Below, in pieces: positions 16,809 to 24,696 of a stretch of 64,000 nt of DNA. The DNA is from Bacteroidetes bacterium ADurb.Bin174. GTDB lineage: Bacteria > Bacteroidota > Bacteroidia > Bacteroidales > Paludibacteraceae. The translations under genes and the position numbers were made by a program. Location of the stretch: positions 41,136 to 105,135 of the forward strand of contig MWCX01000029.1 of NCBI GenBank assembly GCA_002070265.1, written 5' to 3'. The notes below the pieces were generated by a model. That model was not told where the DNA came from and ran no database searches. It was given only the letters and a program-made list of their open reading frames with translations. The stretch's first letter is position 1. Every line of letters starts with the position of its first letter.

Positions 16809-16959
16809 CTCTCTAAAAATAATTTCAATTTATATTTTTGTTATTATTCTAAATTCTTAAAAAACTTTTATAATATACAGGTTCACAGACTTTTATCAAT
16901 ATATAAAAAACAAAAAACCACTATTTACTTTTTTCGGTGTGGGTCTTTAATATCATTCT

Positions 16960-17319
16960 TCAATATTGATTTGTACTTAATAAAACAAGTGTACAGCATT
17001 CTTCAAATGCAATATCGTTCTTTTTCAGCAAGTCCTGAAATTCCGGATTTTCTGTTCCCGGATTAAAAAGCACGCGTTTCGGTTTGATAGCAATCACATA
17101 ATCATAATACATTGGCTGATTTTTCGGTCCCACATACAATGTTACAGTATCAATATCACTAAATTGTATTTTCTCCGTATGGATAGTCCGATTAAATACA
17201 GTATCCGAACGCAGACCAAGCAATTCAATTTCGTGTCCGTGTTTCAGCAAACTCTCGGCAGCTTTGTAGGCATATCGCTCAGGATTGCTACTTGCTCCTA
17301 TGATCAATGTTCGTTTCAT
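16960..17319 (-). CDS. CoA-binding (YccU-like) protein
   Basis: A 119-residue Rossmann-fold protein of the CoA_binding_2 family. It opens with TLIIGASSNPERYAYKAAES, matching the nucleotide-binding loop of YccU-type proteins, and continues with the family-typical KPKRVLFNPGTENPEF. The metabolic role of these small proteins is unclear. It lies 24 bases after aroB on the same strand and probably shares its transcript. Confidence 0.88.
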   Translation of the reverse strand: MKRTLIIGASSNPERYAYKAAESLLKHGHEIELLGLRSDTVFNRTIHTEKIQFSDIDTVTLYVGPKNQPMYYDYVIAIKPKRVLFNPGTENPEFQDLLKKNDIAFEECCTLVLLSTNQY

Positions 17320-17343
17320 ACGGTTATAAATTAAAATTTTTGC

Positions 17344-18396
17344 TCACAATGATAAATAAAAATCCAACACCTCGAAAATTTCTTCTTTGGAAGCAGTTTG
17401 ATTAATTTGAAAGTCTCCAATATCGGACAACAATGTAAAATTGATGTCTTCCGATTCATTCTTTTTATCGTGTGTCATCAGTTCATAAAGCACCTCATAA
17501 TCCTTACAGTTAAAACTGAACATACCATAATACGCTTTGGTGAGGTTTTTCAGTTTTAGTAAATACTCCTGAGGAAAACCAAACTTCATATGAGACAGAT
17601 ATAATTCGCACAACAAACCCCACATAACTGCGTAACCATGCAATACAGGGCGGTTGAAACGATATGAAAAAGTTTCGAAAGCATGTCCGAAAGTATGTCC
17701 TAAATTCAATACTTTACGTACATTTTGCTCCGTTGGGTCTTGTTTTACCACCCATTCTTTAATGTGAATACTAGACTCAACCAAGGTGCGCAAAACGTCA
17801 AAATTTACCTTTTCCAAATCAAAAGTACTCACTTTTTGCCATTCTTCTTTCGAGTAAATCAATGCATGTTTAATCATTTCGGCAAAGCCGGAACGTATAT
17901 TTTCAATATCAAGTGTTTTAAAGAAATCAGTATAAATCAAGACAGCGCGAGGCAAATTAAAAACTCCAATTTCATTTTTGTACCCTAAAAAATTGATGCC
18001 CGTCTTTCCGCCGGAAGCTGCGTCCACAGCACCCAACAATGTAGTCGAGATGTTGATATAGTCAATCCCACGTTTAAAGGTAGAAGCAACAAATCCACCA
18101 ATGTCCGTGACCATGCCACCACCCAAATTAATCATCAAAGATTTACGATTTGCACCATTTTCACTCAGATAACGCCAAATTTTGACTACAGAATCAATGT
18201 TCTTATTTTCATCCCCGGAAGGGATTGTAATCAAGTGTGCTTCTTTCAGGCAAGACAAATCCCCTATCAGAGGATAACAAAAATTCAAAGTATTATCGTC
18301 TGTCAGGATAAAAATATCGGATGATGGATGGTTTCCAACAGCTCTAAGAACTGCTTCTTTAATGTCGGTGCAAATAATTGCAACCTGCTGACTCAT
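17344..18396 (-). CDS. aroB: 3-dehydroquinate synthase
   Basis: NAD- and metal-dependent second enzyme of the shikimate pathway, converting DAHP to 3-dehydroquinate. The NAD and substrate motifs GDENKN, NLGGGMVTDIGGFVASTFKR, GAVDAASGGKTGIN and the metal-binding NLGHTFGHAFE are intact; the length is 350 residues with the start used here. I prefer the ATG at 18396 to the in-frame ATG at 18417, because a perfect -7 box (TATCTTTG on the minus strand, 18415-18422) covers the upstream ATG, which therefore should not be in the mRNA. Confidence 0.96.
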   Translation of the reverse strand: MSQQVAIICTDIKEAVLRAVGNHPSSDIFILTDDNTLNFCYPLIGDLSCLKEAHLITIPSGDENKNIDSVVKIWRYLSENGANRKSLMINLGGGMVTDIGGFVASTFKRGIDYINISTTLLGAVDAASGGKTGINFLGYKNEIGVFNLPRAVLIYTDFFKTLDIENIRSGFAEMIKHALIYSKEEWQKVSTFDLEKVNFDVLRTLVESSIHIKEWVVKQDPTEQNVRKVLNLGHTFGHAFETFSYRFNRPVLHGYAVMWGLLCELYLSHMKFGFPQEYLLKLKNLTKAYYGMFSFNCKDYEVLYELMTHDKKNESEDINFTLLSDIGDFQINQTASKEEIFEVLDFYLSL

Positions 18397-18414
18397 ATTG
18401 TTAAAATTAAAAAG

Positions 18415-18422
18415 CAAAGATA
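18415..18422 (-). promoter_or_regulatory. -7 box of the aroB promoter
   Basis: Read on the minus strand the bases are TATCTTTG, a perfect match to the Bacteroidota TAnnTTTG element, 18 bases upstream of the ATG at 18396. A TTTG occurs further upstream at a slightly long spacing of 25, so the -33 box is uncertain. Confidence 0.6.
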
Positions 18423-18542
18423 CATTTTTTCTTTATTATAAAAGCGTCAAATCAGTACCATTACAAATATAAATTCTCTAAAAATAAATCATTTGTTAAA
18501 TTTACCTCATGAAAGGCTAAAATTTACTTACACACTTCCATC

Positions 18543-18567
18543 ATATGAAAATATGTTCATATATTTG
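18543..18567 (+). promoter_or_regulatory. ArsR-type operator overlapping a -7 promoter box
   Basis: A perfect inverted repeat, ATATGAA-N6-TTCATAT (18543-18562), contains the TGAA-N6-TTCA core typical of ArsR/SmtB-family operators. Its right arm overlaps TATATTTG (18560-18567), a perfect Bacteroidota -7 box, 21 bases before the ArsR-like gene. This arrangement fits autorepression: bound repressor would block the promoter. Confidence 0.7.
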
Positions 18568-18588
18568 TGCGAGTTTTTTAAAGATTAG

Positions 18589-18882
18589 ATGAAAGAGTTC
18601 TCTCATATGGAAGATGCAGCTTATATGCTGAAGGCGATTGCTCACAATACTCGCTTATGCATAATATCACTTTTGGCAAAAAATGATGAATTGAATGTTA
18701 CGGAGATTAGCGAAAAACTACAATGTGAGCAATCATTACTATCGCATCATTTGACAAATATGCGGGCAAGAGGTGTTTTAAACTGTCGCAAAGAAGGGAA
18801 AAATTGTTTTTATTCTTTGAAAAACAAAAAAATTACGAAAATATTAGACTGTATTGTTCAATCATGTCAGTCTGATGAATAA
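18589..18882 (+). CDS. ArsR/SmtB-family transcriptional repressor
   Basis: A 97-residue winged-helix repressor. The helix-turn-helix is around residues 37-61 (VTEISEKLQCEQSLLSHHLT, NMRARG), followed by the wing (NCRKEGKNCFYSLKN). The classical ArsR metal motif ELCVC is absent (here ELNVTE). Cysteines instead occur at 24 (helix 2), 46, 66, 73, 88 and 93 (the last two in the C-terminal helix). A helix-2/C-terminal-helix pair is the geometry of the persulfide sensors SqrR/BigR, so thiol or persulfide sensing is a reasonable inference; metal sensing is not excluded. It heads an operon with a DUF6132 protein and a thioredoxin. A second ATG at residue 7 is possible. Confidence 0.92.
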   Translation: MKEFSHMEDAAYMLKAIAHNTRLCIISLLAKNDELNVTEISEKLQCEQSLLSHHLTNMRARGVLNCRKEGKNCFYSLKNKKITKILDCIVQSCQSDE

Positions 18883-18933
18883 ATAACATTTGAAATTCAG
18901 TTTATACTGCTGCATCACTAAATACAAAGCGAC

Positions 18934-19137
18934 ATGGTCAAAGAATTTATTAAAAAAAACATATTAAGAATAATCGGAGTTTTGGTAGGCACGGTATCCG
19001 GATACTTATATTACCGCTTTGTCGGTTGCAAATCGGGCACCTGTCCAATCACATCAAATCCGTATATCAGCATCCTTTATGGAGCAGTATTGGGTTACTT
19101 ACTTTTTGATTTATTTAAAAGCAAAAAAACAACATAA
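18934..19137 (+). CDS. Small DUF6132-type membrane protein
   Basis: A 67-residue protein with two hydrophobic helices (about 10-28 and 44-61). Between them is the conserved loop GCKSGTCPITSNP, which contains two cysteines. This matches the small Bacteroidota family I know as DUF6132. The function is unknown. It sits 51 bases after the ArsR gene and 13 bases before a thioredoxin, so its paired cysteines may be a target of that thioredoxin (inference). Confidence 0.85.
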   Translation: MVKEFIKKNILRIIGVLVGTVSGYLYYRFVGCKSGTCPITSNPYISILYGAVLGYLLFDLFKSKKTT

Positions 19138-19150
19138 AATAAGAAACATC

Positions 19151-19669
19151 ATGAGAAAAATTCTTGGAGCTTCTTTCATGCTCATCATCATCTCTTTTAC
19201 TGCTTGTGCAAACCAATCAAACCGTGCTGAGCAGGAGGATGCAAAAGAACCTGAATTAACAACAGTAGAGAATAATAATAAAACAAACGAAACAAAAAAA
19301 ATGGGAACAATTCTTTTAACAAAGGCTGATTTTTTAAAAAAGGTAGCAAATTATGAGGCAAACCCGACTGAGTGGAAATATTTAGGTGACAAACCATGTA
19401 TCATTGATTTTTACGCGGATTGGTGCGGACCCTGCAAAGCGGTAGCTCCGATTCTTGAAGAGTTGGCCAAAGAATATGATGGACAAATCTATATTTATAA
19501 AGTTGATACGGAAAAAGAGCAAGAACTGGCGGCTGCATTTGGTATTCGCAGCATTCCGTCACTTTTGTTTTGCCCGATGAACGAGCAACCACAAATGGCT
19601 ATGGGTGCATTGCCTAAAGAAGCATTCAAGCAAGCCATTGAGGAGGTATTGCTGAAAAAAGCCAAATAA
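19151..19669 (+). CDS. Thioredoxin-domain lipoprotein
   Basis: A 172-residue lipoprotein: the signal peptide ends in the lipobox FTAC (Cys19), followed by an Asn/Thr/Glu-rich linker (20-50). A thioredoxin domain (about 55-170) carries the active site WCGPCK (Cys92 and Cys95) and the cis-proline segment IRSIPS. Anchored outside the cytoplasmic membrane, it would reduce or exchange disulfides or persulfides in the periplasm. I chose the ATG at 19151 because it gives a complete signal peptide; an upstream in-frame extension would overlap the DUF6132 gene and spoil it. It is the last gene of the ArsR operon. Confidence 0.92.
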   Translation: MRKILGASFMLIIISFTACANQSNRAEQEDAKEPELTTVENNNKTNETKKMGTILLTKADFLKKVANYEANPTEWKYLGDKPCIIDFYADWCGPCKAVAPILEELAKEYDGQIYIYKVDTEKEQELAAAFGIRSIPSLLFCPMNEQPQMAMGALPKEAFKQAIEEVLLKKAK

Positions 19670-19695
19670 ATTTTGATAAAATAATTTTAGCGTAC

Positions 19696-20094
19696 TCACA
19701 CCTCCATGATATCATCCTTTTCAAGAGGTGCATACGGACCTTCCTTTAATTCGAAAATGACCGTGCCGGCTTCCAACACCTCCACATTGTGCCAACTACC
19801 TGCCGGCATGCTGATGCCAAATTTACCTTCTTTGGGATCTAAACGATAAGTGGCTATGTGTTCTTTCTGATCGTTGTAAGCATGCACATCTAATTTTCCC
19901 CGAAGTATCACATAAATCTCATCCGTGTGCGGATGCCTGTGAACCGGTAATACAGTGCCGGGTTCCATGGCATTTAGTAAGCGTTGTACTTTGTCATTCA
20001 AATCTTGATGAAAATTATAATTCATGCGAAGACGGGGACTTTGCTGAGCAAGAAGGGTTATTGAATCAAGCAATGGTTTGTCAATGAGTTGCAT
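19696..20094 (-). CDS. WbuC-family cupin
   Basis: A 132-residue cupin metalloprotein of the WbuC family, found at the end of many O-antigen and capsule clusters. The metal-binding cupin motif is HRHPHTDEIYVILRGKLDV (about 52-70), with the second motif GSWHNVEVLEAG. The function in polysaccharide synthesis is not established; it may act as a sugar isomerase-like enzyme. It is the last gene of the minus-strand polysaccharide locus, 17 bases after the WecA-like gene, and meets the thioredoxin gene tail to tail. Confidence 0.88.
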   Translation of the reverse strand: MQLIDKPLLDSITLLAQQSPRLRMNYNFHQDLNDKVQRLLNAMEPGTVLPVHRHPHTDEIYVILRGKLDVHAYNDQKEHIATYRLDPKEGKFGISMPAGSWHNVEVLEAGTVIFELKEGPYAPLEKDDIMEV

Positions 20095-20111
20095 AGGATG
20101 TTTAACGACTG

Positions 20112-21080
20112 TTATTTTTGGGCATTACGTGATAATTGATGCAAATAAAAATATTTTTTTACAAGCACATAATAAATTATAGATAATAATAGGATGACAC
20201 CAATTAAATAGAACAAAGCGAATTGTCTGGAAATAATAAGTCCAACAATAATAACTGCTTGTATAACCGCATAAATTACAGACACAAGTAAATGTGAAAA
20301 TTTAAGCTCATTCACAAGTAATTGAAACAAATGACTTCTGTGAGCTTCGAAAATATTTTCTTTCAATATCAACCTGTGTATAATCGTTAAAACGGTATCT
20401 ACCCCAAAAACAGCTAACAAACTAATCCATGCAATATTATTTGTTTTTATGATTAGCATACTTAACAAAAAAACAATAATAGTTGCTAAACTAATAGCTC
20501 CAACATCGCCTGCAAAACAAATTGGTTTTTTTCTAAGATTAAAAAAATTGAACACAATCAATGCAAGTAATAGATAATTTATGATTTGTTCATCTATAAA
20601 ATAGCAATAAAACCTGTTGATACACCACAGTGCTCCGGATACAACAAAAGCATTGAGTCCAATCATTCCATTAATACCATCCATAAAATTAAATGTATTC
20701 AAAATTCCTCCGGCGACAACAATAAATGTCACAATGAGAAACCAGGAATACTCGTATATACCAATCTGATAACCAAGAATGACCATGGAGAACAATTGAA
20801 AGAATAATCTGAGTTTCGATGAATAGGGTTTTATATCATCTATGAAACTTGTAATAGCAACAAAAGAAAGTGCAAGAAAAAACCAGGGATATTGAAATTT
20901 GGAAACAACAAAAAAAGTAAGCATGGAAATATAAAACACAATGCCACCTCCTAATAATGTGTCATTGTTGTGAGAACTCCTTGAATTGGGTTTGGCAACA
21001 ATATTAAAACGTTTTGCAAAGTTAAAATACAACAATTCGCAGGTAAAAAACATCAACAACAAGAACAAATACTCGGTCAT
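20112..21080 (-). CDS. WecA/WbpL-like polyprenyl-phosphate sugar-1-phosphate transferase
   Basis: Glycosyltransferase family 4 membrane enzyme (322 residues, about 10 helices) that begins polysaccharide repeat assembly by loading a HexNAc-1-phosphate on undecaprenyl phosphate. Motifs: NSRSSHNNDTLLGGGIVFYI (33-52), the Mg-binding FIDDIKPYSSKLRLFFQ, FNFMDGINGM, and CFAGDVGAISLA, all as in WecA/WbpL. It starts 4 bases inside the epimerase gene (overlapping ATGA-type junction). With the epimerase it probably defines the first sugar of the repeat unit. Confidence 0.93.
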   Translation of the reverse strand: MTEYLFLLLMFFTCELLYFNFAKRFNIVAKPNSRSSHNNDTLLGGGIVFYISMLTFFVVSKFQYPWFFLALSFVAITSFIDDIKPYSSKLRLFFQLFSMVILGYQIGIYEYSWFLIVTFIVVAGGILNTFNFMDGINGMIGLNAFVVSGALWCINRFYCYFIDEQIINYLLLALIVFNFFNLRKKPICFAGDVGAISLATIIVFLLSMLIIKTNNIAWISLLAVFGVDTVLTIIHRLILKENIFEAHRSHLFQLLVNELKFSHLLVSVIYAVIQAVIIVGLIISRQFALFYLIGVILLLSIIYYVLVKKYFYLHQLSRNAQK

Positions 21081-22024
21081 AAAGAAAAGCTTTTTATGGT
21101 TTTTTTCATACCGTCAACTGCTCTGACAGGTAAAATCTCAATTTGTAAAGCTTGTTTAATTTTATTGTTCGATACTATATAGTTTTCCGTCAATTTGTTC
21201 AACCGGGACGAATTAAAAGGAAGATGCAACATTGTACCTATCCGAGCTGCCCAACGTATCACAGAAGGGTGAATATGTAAAATTTTAATTGGCTTAGAAA
21301 GCACTTCAGATATGATTAAAATTATTTCGGTGGTTGACAATGCTTCATCGTCCGATACATGATAGACACCACTTTGAACATTTTTTTCTATCAAAGCAGA
21401 AACAATGAAAATTAAATTAGCCACAGATGTAAACGATCTTTTATTTTCAAATGCTCCCAAGGGCCACGCAAAGCCCTTGCGAACAAATGCATATAACAAA
21501 TTTAAATTTCCTTTATTTCCTTTTCCATGAATCATGGACGGACGAAGGATATAAACAAATTTGTTAACTCTTTCAGGATGCTTATTCACATCAAACCGTG
21601 ACAAAATATATTCTTCAGCCTTTCTTTTACTTTCTCCGTACGGACCAACAGGTTGAGGCATAACATCTTCTGTAAGCATAACGTCAGGAACTGAGTTTGC
21701 AACAGCTTTTACCGAACTAAAAAATATAAACTTCTTAGCCTTTGTCGTCAGGAACCAATCGAATATTTGTTGTGTTAATTTAGTATTCACCTGAAAATAT
21801 TCCTCTGCCAAAGCTTTATTATTGACGTCATGAGCTTTACCTGCCAGATGAATCACAACATCAACTTCAGGCAAACTTGATATGCGACTCCATTCATAAA
21901 TATCCTTTACACCATCTATAGGCGACAGATCTATGTCTAAACCATACAGTTCGTGCTGTCCTTTTAACGCATCCACCAAGTTAGAACCAACAAAACCCTG
22001 AATTCCGGTAATGAGAATAGTCAT
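21077..22024 (-). CDS. NAD-dependent epimerase/dehydratase (SDR family)
   Basis: Extended short-chain dehydrogenase (315 residues). The Rossmann motif is ITGIQGFVGSNLVDAL (about 4-19), the catalytic Ser is in FFSSVKAVA, and YxxxK appears as YGESKRKAEEY. It resembles WbpV/WbpK-type 4-reductases or epimerases of UDP-N-acetyl sugars, which are commonly paired with a WecA/WbpL-type transferase, as here (4-base overlap). The exact product, perhaps UDP-QuiNAc or UDP-FucNAc, cannot be fixed from sequence. Confidence 0.88.
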   Translation of the reverse strand: MTILITGIQGFVGSNLVDALKGQHELYGLDIDLSPIDGVKDIYEWSRISSLPEVDVVIHLAGKAHDVNNKALAEEYFQVNTKLTQQIFDWFLTTKAKKFIFFSSVKAVANSVPDVMLTEDVMPQPVGPYGESKRKAEEYILSRFDVNKHPERVNKFVYILRPSMIHGKGNKGNLNLLYAFVRKGFAWPLGAFENKRSFTSVANLIFIVSALIEKNVQSGVYHVSDDEALSTTEIILIISEVLSKPIKILHIHPSVIRWAARIGTMLHLPFNSSRLNKLTENYIVSNNKIKQALQIEILPVRAVDGMKKTIKSFSL

Positions 22025-22822
22025 TTATTTCAATAAGATCAATTCGAAAATTTTTATAAAATATTTGAAACCTAAAATGAACATATTGGTATATATCCCG
22101 TTTTCTTTACAAGCAGTTACAATTTCTTTATTCAATATATAATTGCTTTTCAACGAAGCTGTGCTCTTTCCGCCCATCCTCATTCTGACTATTTCAACAG
22201 ACAAATATTTACTTTTTAAATTGTTTTTGTACAAAAAACGACACAGCAATTCATAATCTGCTGCTATCTGATAATTTAAACGAAACATCCCTAATTCATC
22301 ATAATACTTTCTATATGTAAAAAAAGAAGGATGTGGAGGCATAAACCCAAAGCGAAATCTTATGGGACGAAAATTTTTTGCTCGGATATAACGTACAATT
22401 TTATCCGGATTGTTAACTGACATGAATTTTACATCGCCATAAACGGCTTGTACGTCAATATTATCCTTAAAGCACTCAACTATTCCGGTTATAATATGAG
22501 GAAAAGGGTATATATCATCCGAATTTAAAAATCCGATAATATCCCCGGTTGACATCTGAATACCCTTATTCATGGCATCATAAAGCCCTTTATCCGGTTC
22601 ACTAATCCAGCGCATCCGACCATCAAATTTCGGTTCATATGCTTTGATGATATTAAGTGTGTTGTCAGTAGAGGCACCATCCACAACAATATACTCAATA
22701 TTAGGGAATGTTTGGGACAACACGGAATCAAACGTATCACGAATAGTTGATGCGCTATTGAAGGCAACGGTAATAATAGAAATTTTTATTGTTTTTTCAG
22801 GCTCAATCATGTGTAAATACAA
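22025..22822 (-). CDS. Glycosyltransferase family 2
   Basis: A 265-residue cytoplasmic GT-A enzyme. The nucleotide-sugar region is IKISIITVAFNSASTIRDTF, followed by VDGASTDNTL and the DxD-like SDDIYPF. The acceptor region FMPPHPSFFTYRKYYDELG is typical of WcaA/colanic-acid-type GT2 enzymes, which often add a galactose or N-acetylhexosamine. The true start may be the ATG at residue 5 (MIEPEK). It directly abuts the epimerase gene (stop and start adjacent). Confidence 0.9.
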   Translation of the reverse strand: MYLHMIEPEKTIKISIITVAFNSASTIRDTFDSVLSQTFPNIEYIVVDGASTDNTLNIIKAYEPKFDGRMRWISEPDKGLYDAMNKGIQMSTGDIIGFLNSDDIYPFPHIITGIVECFKDNIDVQAVYGDVKFMSVNNPDKIVRYIRAKNFRPIRFRFGFMPPHPSFFTYRKYYDELGMFRLNYQIAADYELLCRFLYKNNLKSKYLSVEIVRMRMGGKSTASLKSNYILNKEIVTACKENGIYTNMFILGFKYFIKIFELILLK

Positions 22823-22836
22823 TATAATTCTATCTT

Positions 22837-23547
22837 TTAACCAAACAATTCCTCGGCATATTTCAAATCTTTCTCATCATCAATTTCGTACCATTTCAAA
22901 TCCTTCAACTTCAACACCTGAAGCGGATATTGAGTAACAGCAATATGCAACAAAGCAAATTCATACCCCAATTTTGGATACTGATGCTTGATGGGTTCGT
23001 AGTAATCACACAAAGCCGTGTAGAAACGACTACTGATCTTATGGATGCCCACAAACTCACCACAAACAGTTAATTCACTGCGATTTGTAGAACATTTTGT
23101 AAGATGTCCCTGCCCATCAAATTCAACAAAGTATTGATCCTGAAATTTGGTTTCGGGAGCAGCCAGTAAAATATCTGTATATTCGCTCTCCAATAAAGCA
23201 GTGATAGCACGCCTTTCATATATCAAATCCGATTCAAGCAGTAAAAAGTCATCCCCGCCGATTTGTCCGGCACAATTTGCTAAGGTCCACATACTATTGG
23301 TATCAGCAAAATGCTCACTGAAACAACACTCCACCTGCGGATAAATCTGTTGAAGCGCTTCGTATTGTTCTTTGTGATAACCTGTTCCGATAACAATGCG
23401 CTTAATGCCACTTTCAATGAGTTGATGGATGGAACGAATCACCATGGGCGTACCATTAACGGGAATAAATCCCTTGGAACGTAAAATGGTCATTTTTCCG
23501 AAACGAGTCCCTCTGCCTGCCGCTAAAATCACTGCCGTCTCTATCAT
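22837..23547 (-). CDS. LicC/PntC-like cytidylyltransferase, probably for 2-aminoethylphosphonate
   Basis: A 236-residue sugar-nucleotidyltransferase-fold enzyme with the signature LAAGRGTRFGKMTILRSKG (8-26). It has the catalytic DLIY aspartate, the ADTNSMWTL segment typical of phosphocholine cytidylyltransferase LicC and of AEP cytidylyltransferase PntC, and the C-terminal WYEIDDEKDLKYAEELF common to that group. It follows the AEP transaminase gene, so CMP-AEP formation is the natural prediction. The substrate is inferred from context. Confidence 0.85.
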   Translation of the reverse strand: MIETAVILAAGRGTRFGKMTILRSKGFIPVNGTPMVIRSIHQLIESGIKRIVIGTGYHKEQYEALQQIYPQVECCFSEHFADTNSMWTLANCAGQIGGDDFLLLESDLIYERRAITALLESEYTDILLAAPETKFQDQYFVEFDGQGHLTKCSTNRSELTVCGEFVGIHKISSRFYTALCDYYEPIKHQYPKLGYEFALLHIAVTQYPLQVLKLKDLKWYEIDDEKDLKYAEELFG

Positions 23548-23559
23548 CTACTCCTACGA

Positions 23560-24678
23560 CTAATATGCTACTTTTTGAATACCCGACACATCTAAATAAT
23601 TTTTCATCTGCAATAAAAACAACCGAATATCTTCAGCATATAAATCACCCAATACAGATAATCGGAAGGTAGCTTCTTTAGCTCCCTTACCCGGATAAAT
23701 CGTAAAACCACGTTCGTAAAAATAGTCATGCATGGTTGTAAAATTATATTCCGGATTACATGGCTCTTTTATTGCCAGCAATATACCCGATTGATACTGA
23801 TCAGGTAATAAAAACTCAAAACCCAAATTTTCTAATCCTTTATACAAAATCTCGTAATTATTACGATAACGTCTGATACGCCCTTCCATGGTTTCTTCAA
23901 AAAACAAATCCAGCGCCTTTCTCAAGGCATACACTACCTGAACAGGTGGGGTAAACTGCATCTGACCGGTTTGATGAAATCCTTCATGCTGTGCATACAA
24001 GTCAAAATAAAACGAACGAGCATTATTTTTAATTTTTCCCAACAAGTTTTTCTTGAAAATCACGAACGACAAACCAGCCATGCCCTGTATGCATTTATTG
24101 GAAGAGGAAATAATATACTCAGCTTGCCAGACGCGTAAATCTACGGGCAAGCCTGCATATGAGCTCATGCAATCGACAATAACCTCAATTTGTTTGCTTT
24201 GAGCTAACTTACAGACCTCCGCTACGGGATTGCGCATACCTGTAGTTGTTTCGTGGTCAACGATAGCAATATGAGTTATACCAATATCTTCCTCAAGCAT
24301 TCTCTTTATCTGATTTACGTCAGGAAAATCACCATAAGGCAAAGTGTAAGCGGTAAACGGAATTTGGTAACACACAGCAATTTGTTTCATGCGTGTTCCA
24401 TACGCACCGTTTTCTACTATCAATAATTTACCGTTTTTTGGTACTGCTGATGTAATGGCTGCTTCCACTCCTCCCGTTCCTGAAGAAGCAAACAATACGG
24501 CGGTATAATCATCTCCACCATTAACTACCCGGGGCAAATCCTGCTTGATGCCATCCATCAGATCGCAAAACTCTTTTTCACGTGGACAAATATCCGGAAC
24601 TACCAATGCCCATTTGACCTCATCGGAAGTAGTAGCCGGTCCCGGATTAAGTAATATATTACGCTTGATAGGTTTCAT
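23560..24678 (-). CDS. 2-aminoethylphosphonate transaminase
   Basis: PLP-dependent aminotransferase class V (372 residues) of the AEP-pyruvate transaminase family. In the biosynthetic direction it converts phosphonoacetaldehyde to AEP. The N-terminus LLNPGPATTSDEVKWAL and the loop SSGTGGVEAAI are typical, and the PLP lysine is K195 in SSSNKCIQGMAGLSF. It follows phosphonopyruvate decarboxylase by 18 bases and precedes the cytidylyltransferase by 12, matching the order of the pathway. Confidence 0.93.
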   Translation of the reverse strand: MKPIKRNILLNPGPATTSDEVKWALVVPDICPREKEFCDLMDGIKQDLPRVVNGGDDYTAVLFASSGTGGVEAAITSAVPKNGKLLIVENGAYGTRMKQIAVCYQIPFTAYTLPYGDFPDVNQIKRMLEEDIGITHIAIVDHETTTGMRNPVAEVCKLAQSKQIEVIVDCMSSYAGLPVDLRVWQAEYIISSSNKCIQGMAGLSFVIFKKNLLGKIKNNARSFYFDLYAQHEGFHQTGQMQFTPPVQVVYALRKALDLFFEETMEGRIRRYRNNYEILYKGLENLGFEFLLPDQYQSGILLAIKEPCNPEYNFTTMHDYFYERGFTIYPGKGAKEATFRLSVLGDLYAEDIRLFLLQMKNYLDVSGIQKVAY

Positions 24679-24696
24679 ACGTATATTATTTTAATT

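Noticed and set aside
16401-17066. A 221-codon plus-strand frame across dapB and the following gap.
   Set aside because: It covers the antisense of dapB and the CoA-binding gene and shows no domain or start signal.
19019-19150. An upstream extension of the thioredoxin lipoprotein.
   Set aside because: It overlaps the DUF6132 gene out of frame and would bury the signal peptide inside the protein.
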